A DNA stretch of 44,159 nucleotides from JAVBQU01 sp031548675 (lineage in GTDB: Bacteria; Bacteroidota; Bacteroidia; Bacteroidales; P3). Where the stretch lies: positions 1-44,159 of the forward strand of contig JAVBQU010000041.1 in the NCBI GenBank assembly GCA_031548675.1, given 5' to 3'. Of this stretch, positions 32,579-40,610 are shown piece by piece. The translations under genes and the position numbers were made by a program. Position 1 is the stretch's first letter; every line of letters starts with the position of its first letter. Below the pieces are notes generated by a model. That model ran no database searches and was not told the DNA's origin. It worked only from the letters and a program-made list of their open reading frames with translations.

Positions 32579-33796
32579 ATGATTGATATTTTATCCGTTC
32601 GTAAAGATTTTCCAATTTTGCAGCAAGAAATACAAGGAAAACCTTTGGTATATTTCGATAATGCAGCCACAACACAGAAACCTAATTCTGTGATAAATAC
32701 ATTGTGTTCTTACTACACTGCACTTAATAGCAATATACATCGGGGAGTACATCATTTGAGCCGCATGGCTACAGAAAGTTACGAGGAAGCCCGAGCTACA
32801 GTACAGCATTTTATCAATGCCCAGCATAAGCACGAAATTATTTTTACCCGCGGAACTACTGAAAGTATCAATTTGGCAGCCCATTCTTTTGGAAAAGTTT
32901 TTTTGCATGAGAATGATGAAGTATTGATTTCTGCGATGGAACACCATTCCAACATTGTTCCTTGGCAAATTGTTTGCGAAGAGCGAAAAGCCAAGCTAAA
33001 GGTAATTCCCATTAATGATTCGGGAGAGTTGGTGTGGGAAGAGTTTGAAAAAATGCTTAACCCTAAGGTGAAACTTATTGCCATTGCTCATGTTTCGAAT
33101 GCTTTAGGAACCATAAATCCGGTTGAAGAAATTATACAAAAAGCACATGCACAGGATATTCCTGTTTTGATAGACGGAGCTCAATCTATTTCACATCTCA
33201 GCATTGATGTACAGGCTTTGGATTGTGATTTTTATTGTTTTTCGGGGCATAAAATGTATGCTCCTATGGGCGTAGGAGTTCTGTATGGCAAAGAAAAATG
33301 GCTGAATGCCATGCCGCCTTATCAGGGAGGAGGGGAGATGATAAAAGAAGTGACTTTTGAACGAACTACCTACAATGATCTGCCTTTTAAATTTGAAGCA
33401 GGAACCCCATCGGTAGCAGATGTTTTAGGTTTAAAGGCGGCTATTGAATATATTTCAAACCTGGGGATGGAAAACATTGCCCGATATGAACATGAGTTAC
33501 TTACTTATGCCGCCGAACAATTGTCGTCTATCGAAGGAATCCGGTTTATTGGAACAGCAGAGAAAAAAGCGAGTTTGATTTCTTTTTTAATCAAAGATAT
33601 TCATCCTTACGATTTAGGGGTTTTAATCGATCATTTGGGCATTGCGGTACGTACAGGGCATCATTGTGCCCAACCCTTGATGGATAGGTTCGGCATTGCA
33701 GGAACTGTAAGGGCTTCTTTTGCGTTTTACAATACCAAAGAAGAAATCGACCTGATGATGGCTGCAATTAAAAGAGTATTACCCATGTTGAGTTAG
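32579..33796 (+). CDS. sufS: Cysteine desulfurase SufS
   Basis: A PLP enzyme of 405 residues that takes sulfur from cysteine for Fe-S cluster assembly. YFDNAATTQKP at the N terminus, THHS-like EHHSNIVPW, the PLP lysine Lys225 in FSGHKMYAPMG, and the persulfide Cys363 in VRTGHHCAQPLM are all present. The short RTGHHCAQP loop marks it as group II (SufS) rather than IscS. ATG 32579 is chosen over TTG 32567. It is followed 10 bases later by its sulfur acceptor, sufE. The scaffold genes sufB, sufC and sufD are not in the window, so the operon here is only the desulfurase part. Confidence 0.96.
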   Translation: MIDILSVRKDFPILQQEIQGKPLVYFDNAATTQKPNSVINTLCSYYTALNSNIHRGVHHLSRMATESYEEARATVQHFINAQHKHEIIFTRGTTESINLAAHSFGKVFLHENDEVLISAMEHHSNIVPWQIVCEERKAKLKVIPINDSGELVWEEFEKMLNPKVKLIAIAHVSNALGTINPVEEIIQKAHAQDIPVLIDGAQSISHLSIDVQALDCDFYCFSGHKMYAPMGVGVLYGKEKWLNAMPPYQGGGEMIKEVTFERTTYNDLPFKFEAGTPSVADVLGLKAAIEYISNLGMENIARYEHELLTYAAEQLSSIEGIRFIGTAEKKASLISFLIKDIHPYDLGVLIDHLGIAVRTGHHCAQPLMDRFGIAGTVRASFAFYNTKEEIDLMMAAIKRVLPMLS

Positions 33797-33806
33797 AATA
33801 AAGAAT

Positions 33807-34232
33807 ATGACGATAACAGATATAGAAAACCAAATTATACAGGAATTCAGCATTTACGATGAATGGCTGGATAGATATAATTATTTAATAGAGTTGGGGC
33901 GTGAATGTCCGACTATTGATGAAAGCCAGAAATTAGAAAAAAATCTGATAAAAGGCTGCCAATCTCGTGTATGGCTGAGTGCCGAATGCAGAGACGGGAA
34001 AGTATATTATACGGCTGATAGCGACGCTGTGATAACAAGGGGAATCATTGCGCTGCTTATCCGCGTTCTATCGGGACAAACCCCTAACGACATAGTGGAT
34101 GCCGAACTTGGATTTATTGATGCTTTAGGATTGAAAGAGCATCTGTCGCCCACCCGTTCTAACGGATTGGTAGCTATGGTAAAACAAATGAAATTATATG
34201 CTTTGGTTTTTAAAGCTCAAAATGCACAATGA
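33807..34232 (+). CDS. sufE: SufE, sulfur acceptor for SufS
   Basis: A 141-residue cytoplasmic protein that receives persulfide sulfur from SufS and stimulates its activity. The acceptor cysteine is residue 51 in LIKGCQSRVWL, the key family motif. LGRECPTIDESQKLEKNLI precedes it. The length is normal. It lies 10 bases after sufS and 22 bases before the sufT-like gene, on the same transcript, with one long terminator after sufT. Confidence 0.96.
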   Translation: MTITDIENQIIQEFSIYDEWLDRYNYLIELGRECPTIDESQKLEKNLIKGCQSRVWLSAECRDGKVYYTADSDAVITRGIIALLIRVLSGQTPNDIVDAELGFIDALGLKEHLSPTRSNGLVAMVKQMKLYALVFKAQNAQ

Positions 34233-34254
34233 TTATTAAAATAATAAATTTCAG

Positions 34255-34578
34255 ATGGAACTCTCTCTACAAAAAAACATAATCAAAGATGGCGTAATCA
34301 AAACCTTAAAAACGATATACGACCCTGAAATTCCGGTTAATATTTATGATTTGGGATTGATTTATGAGGTTGAAGTTGCTGATGACTTATCGGTACATAT
34401 TGTAATGACTTTAACAGCACCCAACTGCCCTGTAGCCGAATCTCTGCCTTTGGATGTGCAAGAATATACCGGACGTGTGGATGGTGTAAAGAGCGTAAAG
34501 GTAGATGTTACTTTCGAACCTGCATGGACTATGGAAATGCTTTCGGAAGAAGCTCAATTGGAATTGGGATTTTTATAA
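34255..34578 (+). CDS. SufT-like Fe-S maturation factor (DUF59/MIP18 family)
   Basis: A 107-residue single-domain protein of the MIP18/DUF59 family. IYDPEIPVNIYDLGLIYEVEV is the hallmark segment. TLTAPNCPVAESLP carries the conserved Cys58, and VTFEPAWTMEMLSEEAQLELGF is the typical C terminus. The family helps mature or traffic Fe-S clusters, and SufT is often encoded in suf operons, as here. It follows sufE by 22 bases and ends the unit at a 22-bp perfect terminator. Confidence 0.92.
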   Translation: MELSLQKNIIKDGVIKTLKTIYDPEIPVNIYDLGLIYEVEVADDLSVHIVMTLTAPNCPVAESLPLDVQEYTGRVDGVKSVKVDVTFEPAWTMEMLSEEAQLELGFL

Positions 34579-34623
34579 AAATAAAGACTCCGGCAAAATT
34601 AAATTTTGCCGGAGTCTTTATTT
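34579..34623. terminator. Bidirectional terminator, 22-bp perfect inverted repeat
   Basis: Bases 34579-34600 and 34602-34623 are exact reverse complements around one central A; the core GACTCCGGC/GCCGGAGTC is flanked by A and T tracts. It starts at the base after the sufT-like stop codon and separates the convergent thioredoxin-like gene. Confidence 0.92.
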
Positions 34624-34635
34624 ACTAAATTACGC

Positions 34636-35928
34636 TTATAATGTTGAAAGTAAATCTTCTATGTCTTTTTTGTTCCTATCCCAAATACCTCCAAATGCAG
34701 CATAAAGGATATTAAAGTTCTCATCTAAAATGTAAGTTGCAGGGGAATACTTTATTCCATATTTTTTTGCTGCTTTAGAATCTTTAATTATAGAAATGTT
34801 TCTTTCTTGCGATAATTTCTTGATAACATCCGCCTTATCTTTCGAATCTATATAAACGAATTGAATATTAGGCATACTCCGATTTTTTACAGCGTTTTGT
34901 AAAAATACATGAGCCGAATCTGCATATTTTGTACGGTCGGCAGACAGAAATTCTAACACATAATATTTGGCTTTTTGCTCATATAACACAAAATCTTTCC
35001 CCTCTGAATTTGTACCCTTTACATCAGGAGCTTTCTTTTCCAAATAAATGATTCTTGAGGCTGATTCGTCCGATTCTTTATCATAATAACTCCACATTAC
35101 TTTTTGAGCATTTTTAGGGGCGAAAGAAATGTTGGAGAAGGTGTTAGGTTTATAGGAAATTAAAGTTGTGATTTTGTAGAACGTTGTGTCTTTTTGATTT
35201 TTCGCTGTCGAAAACGTTGTATATCTTCTCAGCATAAAATCTGTGGTATCAATGTAGAAGTAAGAATAATGCAATGCATTTTCATAGGCATCTTCTTTGT
35301 AATCAGGATAACGTTTAACAACAAGTCGAAGCTTTGCATAATTAACACTTATACGTTCAATTAAATAGCATGGATTCCCATTGAGCTTTACAACACCTTT
35401 GCATCGCAGAATAGAGTCTCCGGAAAAAGTTCTAAATGAATTTTTTGAAGAAATTATAGTATCTTTTTTATTAGGAAAAGGATGCGGAGTAGTATCAAAT
35501 AATCTTTTCATTGTCGATTGTGCAGAAATAAAATATTCATAACCCCAGTAATACTGTAAATCTTCTCCTTTAAGGAATTTATAATTTCCTACCCTGTCAG
35601 GGACTCCATCCTTGTCACAAAAAAATGCAGTATCCGATAATCTATCAAAAAAACTGATTTTCGGAGGATATTTTTTAGATTTACTTTGAGATTTTGCCCA
35701 TAGTTGTTGTATCGAATGGGTTGAAGGGTTTAAAGCCGCCTTACAGTAAATATTGTTTTTACTTTCAGAGTAAGAATAATCTTCGCTTAAAATATTATAT
35801 TCAAGCGTATTATATTTCTCTAAACTCATGGCTTGAATAGACTTTTCTAAAATTCGACGGACTTTGATACTGTCTTGACCTGATGCTAAAACAGGAATTA
35901 AGAGACATAATAAGATTACTTTCTTCAT
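34636..35928 (-). CDS. Exported protein with thioredoxin-like fold lacking the CxxC motif
   Basis: A 430-residue exported protein. The signal peptide is 1-18 (LASGQ). A large N-terminal region of about 270 residues (LolA-like or beta-rich; no family that I recognise) leads to a C-terminal thioredoxin-like domain from about 299: KKAPDVKGTNSEGKDFVLYE, then YYVLEFLSADRTKYADSAHV. At the place where redoxins have the WCxPC motif there is ADRTK (about 330-334). The cis-proline Pro396 in GIKYSPATYIL and the following FNILYAAFGG strand are preserved. The fold is therefore kept without redox cysteines, suggesting a binding or structural role in the periplasm or outer membrane. It has no obvious partner; a -7-like box at 36020-36027 is unsupported by a -33. 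Confidence 0.75.
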   Translation of the reverse strand: MKKVILLCLLIPVLASGQDSIKVRRILEKSIQAMSLEKYNTLEYNILSEDYSYSESKNNIYCKAALNPSTHSIQQLWAKSQSKSKKYPPKISFFDRLSDTAFFCDKDGVPDRVGNYKFLKGEDLQYYWGYEYFISAQSTMKRLFDTTPHPFPNKKDTIISSKNSFRTFSGDSILRCKGVVKLNGNPCYLIERISVNYAKLRLVVKRYPDYKEDAYENALHYSYFYIDTTDFMLRRYTTFSTAKNQKDTTFYKITTLISYKPNTFSNISFAPKNAQKVMWSYYDKESDESASRIIYLEKKAPDVKGTNSEGKDFVLYEQKAKYYVLEFLSADRTKYADSAHVFLQNAVKNRSMPNIQFVYIDSKDKADVIKKLSQERNISIIKDSKAAKKYGIKYSPATYILDENFNILYAAFGGIWDRNKKDIEDLLSTL

Positions 35929-36115
35929 GGTTCTTAGGGTTTTAAATTTATAATTATGAATCAGATATTTATTGTGAAACCTTAAATCAATAAAAGCAAA
36001 TCATCTTAATAAGTAAACGCAAATATAAAGAAAATATTACAAATCTTAAAAAAATAGACTCCAGTATTTTTGTAACCGTTTTTTACCCCCAAATCACAAA
36101 TCCAACCAAAAAGGT

Positions 36116-36123
36116 TATCTTTG
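36116..36123 (+). promoter_or_regulatory. -7 promoter element of radA
   Basis: TATCTTTG followed by C, an exact -7 match. The start would be near 36127, leaving a leader of about 13 bases before ATG 36140; the TTG at 36131 would be almost leaderless. No -33 box is evident. Confidence 0.55.
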
Positions 36124-36139
36124 CATAAAATTGCCTTTT

Positions 36140-37504
36140 ATGTCAAAGCAGAAAACGGTTTTTTATTGTCAGAATTGTGGTTACCAAACATCTAAATGGC
36201 TGGGTAAATGTCCATCGTGCGAAAAATGGAATAGCTTTGTAGAAGAAGTTGTCAAAACCGATGATAAGCACGCGTACAGTAAAAATGTCTCTGCCAAAGA
36301 AACTGTTGAAGCCCACCCTATACAAGAAGTAGCCTATTCAACCGAAATCCGCTTAAATGCCTGCAACGGCGAACTAAACAGAGTGTTGGGCGGAGGCATA
36401 GTGCCGGGTTCGCTGATACTTATCGGCGGAGAACCGGGTATCGGAAAATCAACTTTAATGCTCCAAGTTGCTTTAAATATTAATGCTAAAGTTTTGTATG
36501 TAAGTGGCGAAGAGAGCAGCCAGCAAATTAAGATGCGTGCCGACCGCCTTACGATTAAAAATCCGGCATGCTACATTGCAACCGAAACCTCTACACAAAA
36601 TATATTTCAATTGGCAGAACAGGTTACTCCGGAGGTAATTATTATAGATTCTATCCAAACACTGCATACAGAGATTATTGATTCATCGGCAGGAAGCATT
36701 TCGCAAATCAAGGAATGTGCAGCCGAATTTCAACGGTATGCCAAGCTGACCGGAGTTCCGGTTTTTCTTATCGGACATATTACCAAAGATGGAGCCATCG
36801 CAGGTCCGAAAATATTAGAACACATGGTAGATACGGTTTTACAGTTCGAAGGCGACAGAAACTATGGCTACCGGATTTTACGTTCATCCAAAAACCGTTT
36901 CGGTTCCACTTCCGAATTGGGTATTTACGAGATGCAAAACAGTGGTTTACGCGAAGTAAGCAACCCTTCGGAAATACTGATTTCACAAAAAGATCAATTA
37001 TTAAGCGGTACATCCATTGCCTCAACGCTTGAGGGCATGCGTCCGATGCTTATCGAAATACAGGCTTTGGTAAGTTCATCTGTGTATGGAACGCCTCAAC
37101 GATCTTCTACCGGATTTGATTTAAGAAGATTGAATATGCTACTGGCGGTGCTGGAAAAACGCTGCGGTTTCCGCTTAGGAGCCAAAGATGTATTTTTGAA
37201 TATTGCCGGAGGCATCCGCGTGGATGATCCTGCCATAGATTTAGCCGTAGTTTCAGCCATATTATCGTCTAATGCCGATATTCCGGTCGATGCCAAAATA
37301 TGTTTTGCAGCCGAAGTGGGGCTTACCGGAGAAATACGTCCGGTAAACCGTATAGAGAATCGTATATCCGAAGCAGGCAAGCTAGGGTTTGAAAAAATAT
37401 TTATCTCGAAATACAATCTCAAAGGCTTGGATATTCAAAAATATAACATCGATATCGTTCCAGCAAGTACAGTAGAAAATGTTTTCAGCCGCTTATTCGG
37501 ATAA
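36140..37504 (+). CDS. radA: DNA repair protein RadA (Sms)
   Basis: A 454-residue RecA-like ATPase that helps branch migration and recombinational repair. The zinc finger uses Cys10, Cys13, Cys24 and Cys27 (YCQNCGY and GKCPSC). Walker A is GEPGIGKST (about 97-105), Walker B VIIIDSIQT. The RadA-specific motif KNRFG is at 251-255. A Lon-protease-like C-terminal domain follows (FLNIAGGIRVDDPAIDLAVV, then FAAEVGLTGEIRPVNRIE). The length is normal. ATG 36140 is chosen because it begins MSKQKTVFYC as in relatives and fits the -7 box. Downstream nagB starts 50 bases on. Confidence 0.96.
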   Translation: MSKQKTVFYCQNCGYQTSKWLGKCPSCEKWNSFVEEVVKTDDKHAYSKNVSAKETVEAHPIQEVAYSTEIRLNACNGELNRVLGGGIVPGSLILIGGEPGIGKSTLMLQVALNINAKVLYVSGEESSQQIKMRADRLTIKNPACYIATETSTQNIFQLAEQVTPEVIIIDSIQTLHTEIIDSSAGSISQIKECAAEFQRYAKLTGVPVFLIGHITKDGAIAGPKILEHMVDTVLQFEGDRNYGYRILRSSKNRFGSTSELGIYEMQNSGLREVSNPSEILISQKDQLLSGTSIASTLEGMRPMLIEIQALVSSSVYGTPQRSSTGFDLRRLNMLLAVLEKRCGFRLGAKDVFLNIAGGIRVDDPAIDLAVVSAILSSNADIPVDAKICFAAEVGLTGEIRPVNRIENRISEAGKLGFEKIFISKYNLKGLDIQKYNIDIVPASTVENVFSRLFG

Positions 37505-37554
37505 AATATCAAAGCATTTAATTTTAGATAGTTACAAACTTAATTATATCAATT

Positions 37555-38355
37555 ATGCGATTAATTATTCAACCGGATGCCGAACATATAGCACAGTGGA
37601 GTGCAGCCTATATCGTTTCTCGCATCAATCAATTTCAACCCACTGAAGACAAGTTATTTGTATTAGGACTTCCTACAGGTTCATCGCCTCTGGGGGTGTA
37701 TAAAAAATTGATTGAATACCATAAAGCAGGGAAAGTTTCGTTTCGTAATGTGGTTACTTTCAATATGGACGAGTATATCGGTTTGCCCGAAAATCATACA
37801 CAGAGCTATCATACGTTTATGTATGAGAACTTTTTTAAGCATATTGACATACAAAAGCATAATATTCATATTCCCAATGGAAATGCGGCTTGCCTGCAAA
37901 CAGAATGCGAAGAATATGAAGCTCAAATTAAAAAATTCGGCAAGATTCATCTGTTTATGGGCGGAGTAGGTCCCGACGGACACATTGCTTTTAACGAGCC
38001 GGGTTCTTCATTATCTTCCCGCACACGGATAAAAACGCTTACCACAGATACCATCTTAGCTAATGCACGATTTTTTGACGGAGATACTTCTCAAGTTCCA
38101 AAAACAGCTTTAACTGTTGGTGTAGGTACTATCATGGATGCAGAAGAGGTTTTGATATTGGTAAACGGGCTGCATAAAGCAAGAGCTTTATACCATGCGG
38201 TAGAGGGAAGCATCAATCATATCTGGACTATTTCGGCATTACAGCTACATCCGAAAGGAATTATCGTATGCGACGATGCTGCAACGGTTGAATTGAAAGT
38301 AGGAACGGTCAATTACTTTAAAGACATAGAAAAAGATAATTTGAAAATAGATTAA
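37555..38355 (+). CDS. nagB: Glucosamine-6-phosphate deaminase
   Basis: A 266-residue enzyme that converts glucosamine-6-phosphate to fructose-6-phosphate and ammonia, linking amino-sugar use to glycolysis. Catalytic residues match the E. coli enzyme: Asp72 in FNMDEYIG, Asp141/His143 in GPDGHIAFNEPG, and Glu148. LPTGSSPLGVYKKLI is the phosphate-binding region. The length is the same as the E. coli protein. It lies 24 bases before murA, another hexosamine enzyme, so both may share a transcript and reflect UDP-GlcNAc/peptidoglycan supply and recycling. Confidence 0.96.
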   Translation: MRLIIQPDAEHIAQWSAAYIVSRINQFQPTEDKLFVLGLPTGSSPLGVYKKLIEYHKAGKVSFRNVVTFNMDEYIGLPENHTQSYHTFMYENFFKHIDIQKHNIHIPNGNAACLQTECEEYEAQIKKFGKIHLFMGGVGPDGHIAFNEPGSSLSSRTRIKTLTTDTILANARFFDGDTSQVPKTALTVGVGTIMDAEEVLILVNGLHKARALYHAVEGSINHIWTISALQLHPKGIIVCDDAATVELKVGTVNYFKDIEKDNLKID

Positions 38356-38379
38356 CATCTTAAATAATAAACACATAAT

Positions 38380-39690
38380 ATGGCTTCATTCGAAATCATA
38401 GGAAACCGCCGGTTACATGGTGAAATTGTTCCGCAAGGAGCTAAAAACGAGGCATTGCAAATTATTTCGGCAGTATTATTAACTCCTGAAAAAATCATTA
38501 TCCGCAATATTCCCAATATCAGAGATGTAAATAAGCTGATAGAGTTATTAAAAGATCTGGGGGTAAAAGTTGAGAAACTAGGCGATGAGGAATATAGCTT
38601 TCAGGCAGATTATGTTGATTTGGATTTTCTGCAAACCGATCAATTTCGTACCAAAGCGGCTGCCCTGCGTGGTTCTGTTATGCTGGTAGGTCCGCTTTTA
38701 GCCCGTTTCGGCAAAGCTTTGATGCCTCAGCCCGGCGGCGATAAAATAGGACGTCGGCGGTTGGATACCCATTTTTTAGGTTTCGAAAAATTAGGAGCTT
38801 CTGTAAAATATATTCCCGAATTGTGTTCGTTTTCAGTAGAAGCACCCAAGCTTACCGGAAATTATATGCTGCTTGAAGAGGCTTCGGTAACCGGAACTGC
38901 CAACATTGTGATGGCAGCCGTAAAAGCCAAAGGGAAGACGACCATTTTTAATGCTGCCTGCGAGCCTTATCTGTTTCAGCTCTGTTCTATGTTGAACCGC
39001 ATGGGAGCTAAAATTTCGGGGATAGGTTCTAACCTCTTGAATATAGAAGGTGTCGATTATTTGGGTGGTACAGAGCACAGGCTTTTGCCAGACATGATTG
39101 AAGTAGGTAGTTTTATCGGAATGGCTGCCATGACTAAATCGGAACTTACCATCAAAGATGTTTCTTACCAGCATTTGGGTATGATTCCCGAAGTATTTCG
39201 TAAATTAGGAATTCAGGTTATTCAAAAAGGAGACGATATTTTTATTCCGGCACAGCAGAATTATGAGATAGAACATTTTATGGATGGTTCTATCATGACC
39301 ATTGCGGATGCTCCTTGGCCCGGTTTTACACCTGACTTAATCAGTATAGCTTTGGTAACAGCCATACAAGCGAAAGGTTGTGTGCTGATTCATCAAAAAA
39401 TGTTTGAGAGCCGTTTGTTTTTTGTTGATAAGCTGATAGATATGGGAGCTCAGATTATACTTTGCGACCCTCACAGAGCTACTGTGGTTGGTTTAAATCA
39501 TGAAAATCCGTTGAGAGGTGTATCTATGTTTTCGCCCGATATTCGGGCAGGAGTTGCATTGCTAATTGCAGCCCTTTCCGCATCAGGCAAAAGTACGATT
39601 CATAATATAGAACAGATAGACAGAGGTTATCAAAATATTGATAGTCGTTTGCGGAAACTGGGTGCGGATATTAAGAGAATAGAAGGATAA
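38380..39690 (+). CDS. murA: UDP-N-acetylglucosamine 1-carboxyvinyltransferase MurA
   Basis: A 436-residue EPSP-synthase-family enzyme that adds enolpyruvate from PEP to UDP-GlcNAc, the first committed step of peptidoglycan synthesis. GAKNEALQIISA carries the key Lys22/Asn23. In the active-site loop PGGDKIGRRRLDTH the usual Cys (E. coli Cys115) is replaced by Asp121. In other bacteria this Cys-to-Asp change keeps activity but makes the enzyme insensitive to fosfomycin, so intrinsic resistance is expected. The rest (FTPDLISIALVTAIQAKG, FESRLFFVDKL, DIRAGVALLIAALSA) is standard. It converges on the next gene with only 2 bases between stops. Confidence 0.95.
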   Translation: MASFEIIGNRRLHGEIVPQGAKNEALQIISAVLLTPEKIIIRNIPNIRDVNKLIELLKDLGVKVEKLGDEEYSFQADYVDLDFLQTDQFRTKAAALRGSVMLVGPLLARFGKALMPQPGGDKIGRRRLDTHFLGFEKLGASVKYIPELCSFSVEAPKLTGNYMLLEEASVTGTANIVMAAVKAKGKTTIFNAACEPYLFQLCSMLNRMGAKISGIGSNLLNIEGVDYLGGTEHRLLPDMIEVGSFIGMAAMTKSELTIKDVSYQHLGMIPEVFRKLGIQVIQKGDDIFIPAQQNYEIEHFMDGSIMTIADAPWPGFTPDLISIALVTAIQAKGCVLIHQKMFESRLFFVDKLIDMGAQIILCDPHRATVVGLNHENPLRGVSMFSPDIRAGVALLIAALSASGKSTIHNIEQIDRGYQNIDSRLRKLGADIKRIEG

Positions 39691-39692
39691 AT

Positions 39693-40610
39693 CTATTCTA
39701 CAGATAAATACGGTTTTATTTTTTGAAAAACTTCAGGAGTTATCAAACTGATTTTTTGCACTTCGTCAACAGAGTTGAATTTCTGATGTTCTGTGCGATA
39801 ACGATATACTGCCTTGGCAATATAGTAGTCCCAATACGGATGTTGCTTCATTTCATCTAAACTCGCCGTATTTATATCAATTTTCCGTATTTTAGTTGCA
39901 TCAATCGTAAGTTGTTTTTCAATCTGAGCTAATAATTCGGGAGTGAAACCATAAACTTCGAGCAATTGGAATTTGGATATATAGCCTCCCAATTTCTTTT
40001 TATAGTTGATTATCTTTCTGGCAAAGCCAGAACCTATTCCTTTTAATTCCTTTAAATCCAGCGTATCGGCAGAATTTAATTCGACTACAAACAATTTAGA
40101 TTGTGGAGTAGATGCAGAAACAGTGTTTTCTTTGAATACTTTTGTTTGTTCGGGTATAATAATATAAGATTCAAGTACTTTGTACATCGATTCGGAGATG
40201 CAGTACATTTTCTTGAAATCTTCTTTTTTGCGAAAACGTCCTCCCTTATGCAGATAATTTTCAATACTTTGAGTTTGTTTCAGGCTTAAGCCTAATTTTT
40301 CTCCCATGCCGGCATCCATTTGATTAGGGTCAAAAGGGAAGGGGGTTAGTTTTTTCTTTTCCGCAAAATGATTGGGAGTCAAGAAATCGAATGGTTCTGT
40401 TTGTTCTTTTTCATCGATGCGGCTTTGTTCGAATTGTGTAATTTCTTTTTGAAAACTTGAGAAATCAGTATCTTGACTATGAATAAAATGAGGAATAAAG
40501 ATGTGGATTGAAATAATCAAAACCAAAATTCCCAATAAAATTACACTTCCTCTTCGTTCGCCTGATGAGAACGCAAAAAATCCATCTTTTTTATTCTTAA
40601 AGGGAGACAT
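39693..40610 (-). CDS. Helix-hairpin-helix (ComEA-like) DNA-binding protein, membrane-anchored
   Basis: A 305-residue protein. One hydrophobic helix at about 21-41 (SVILLGILVLIISIHIFIPH) anchors it to the inner membrane after a short cytoplasmic start with basic residues. Beyond a charged linker are three ComEA-like helix-hairpin-helix units: around 92-140 (LGLSLKQTQSIENYLHKGG), 176-225 (VELNSADTLDLKELKGIG), and 240-300 (IDINTASLDEMKQHPYWDYY). ComEA proteins bind double-stranded DNA outside the inner membrane during natural transformation; here a role in DNA handling is inferred. Its start overlaps the stop of the patatin gene by one base (TAATG), indicating translational coupling. Confidence 0.85.
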   Translation of the reverse strand: MSPFKNKKDGFFAFSSGERRGSVILLGILVLIISIHIFIPHFIHSQDTDFSSFQKEITQFEQSRIDEKEQTEPFDFLTPNHFAEKKKLTPFPFDPNQMDAGMGEKLGLSLKQTQSIENYLHKGGRFRKKEDFKKMYCISESMYKVLESYIIIPEQTKVFKENTVSASTPQSKLFVVELNSADTLDLKELKGIGSGFARKIINYKKKLGGYISKFQLLEVYGFTPELLAQIEKQLTIDATKIRKIDINTASLDEMKQHPYWDYYIAKAVYRYRTEHQKFNSVDEVQKISLITPEVFQKIKPYLSVE

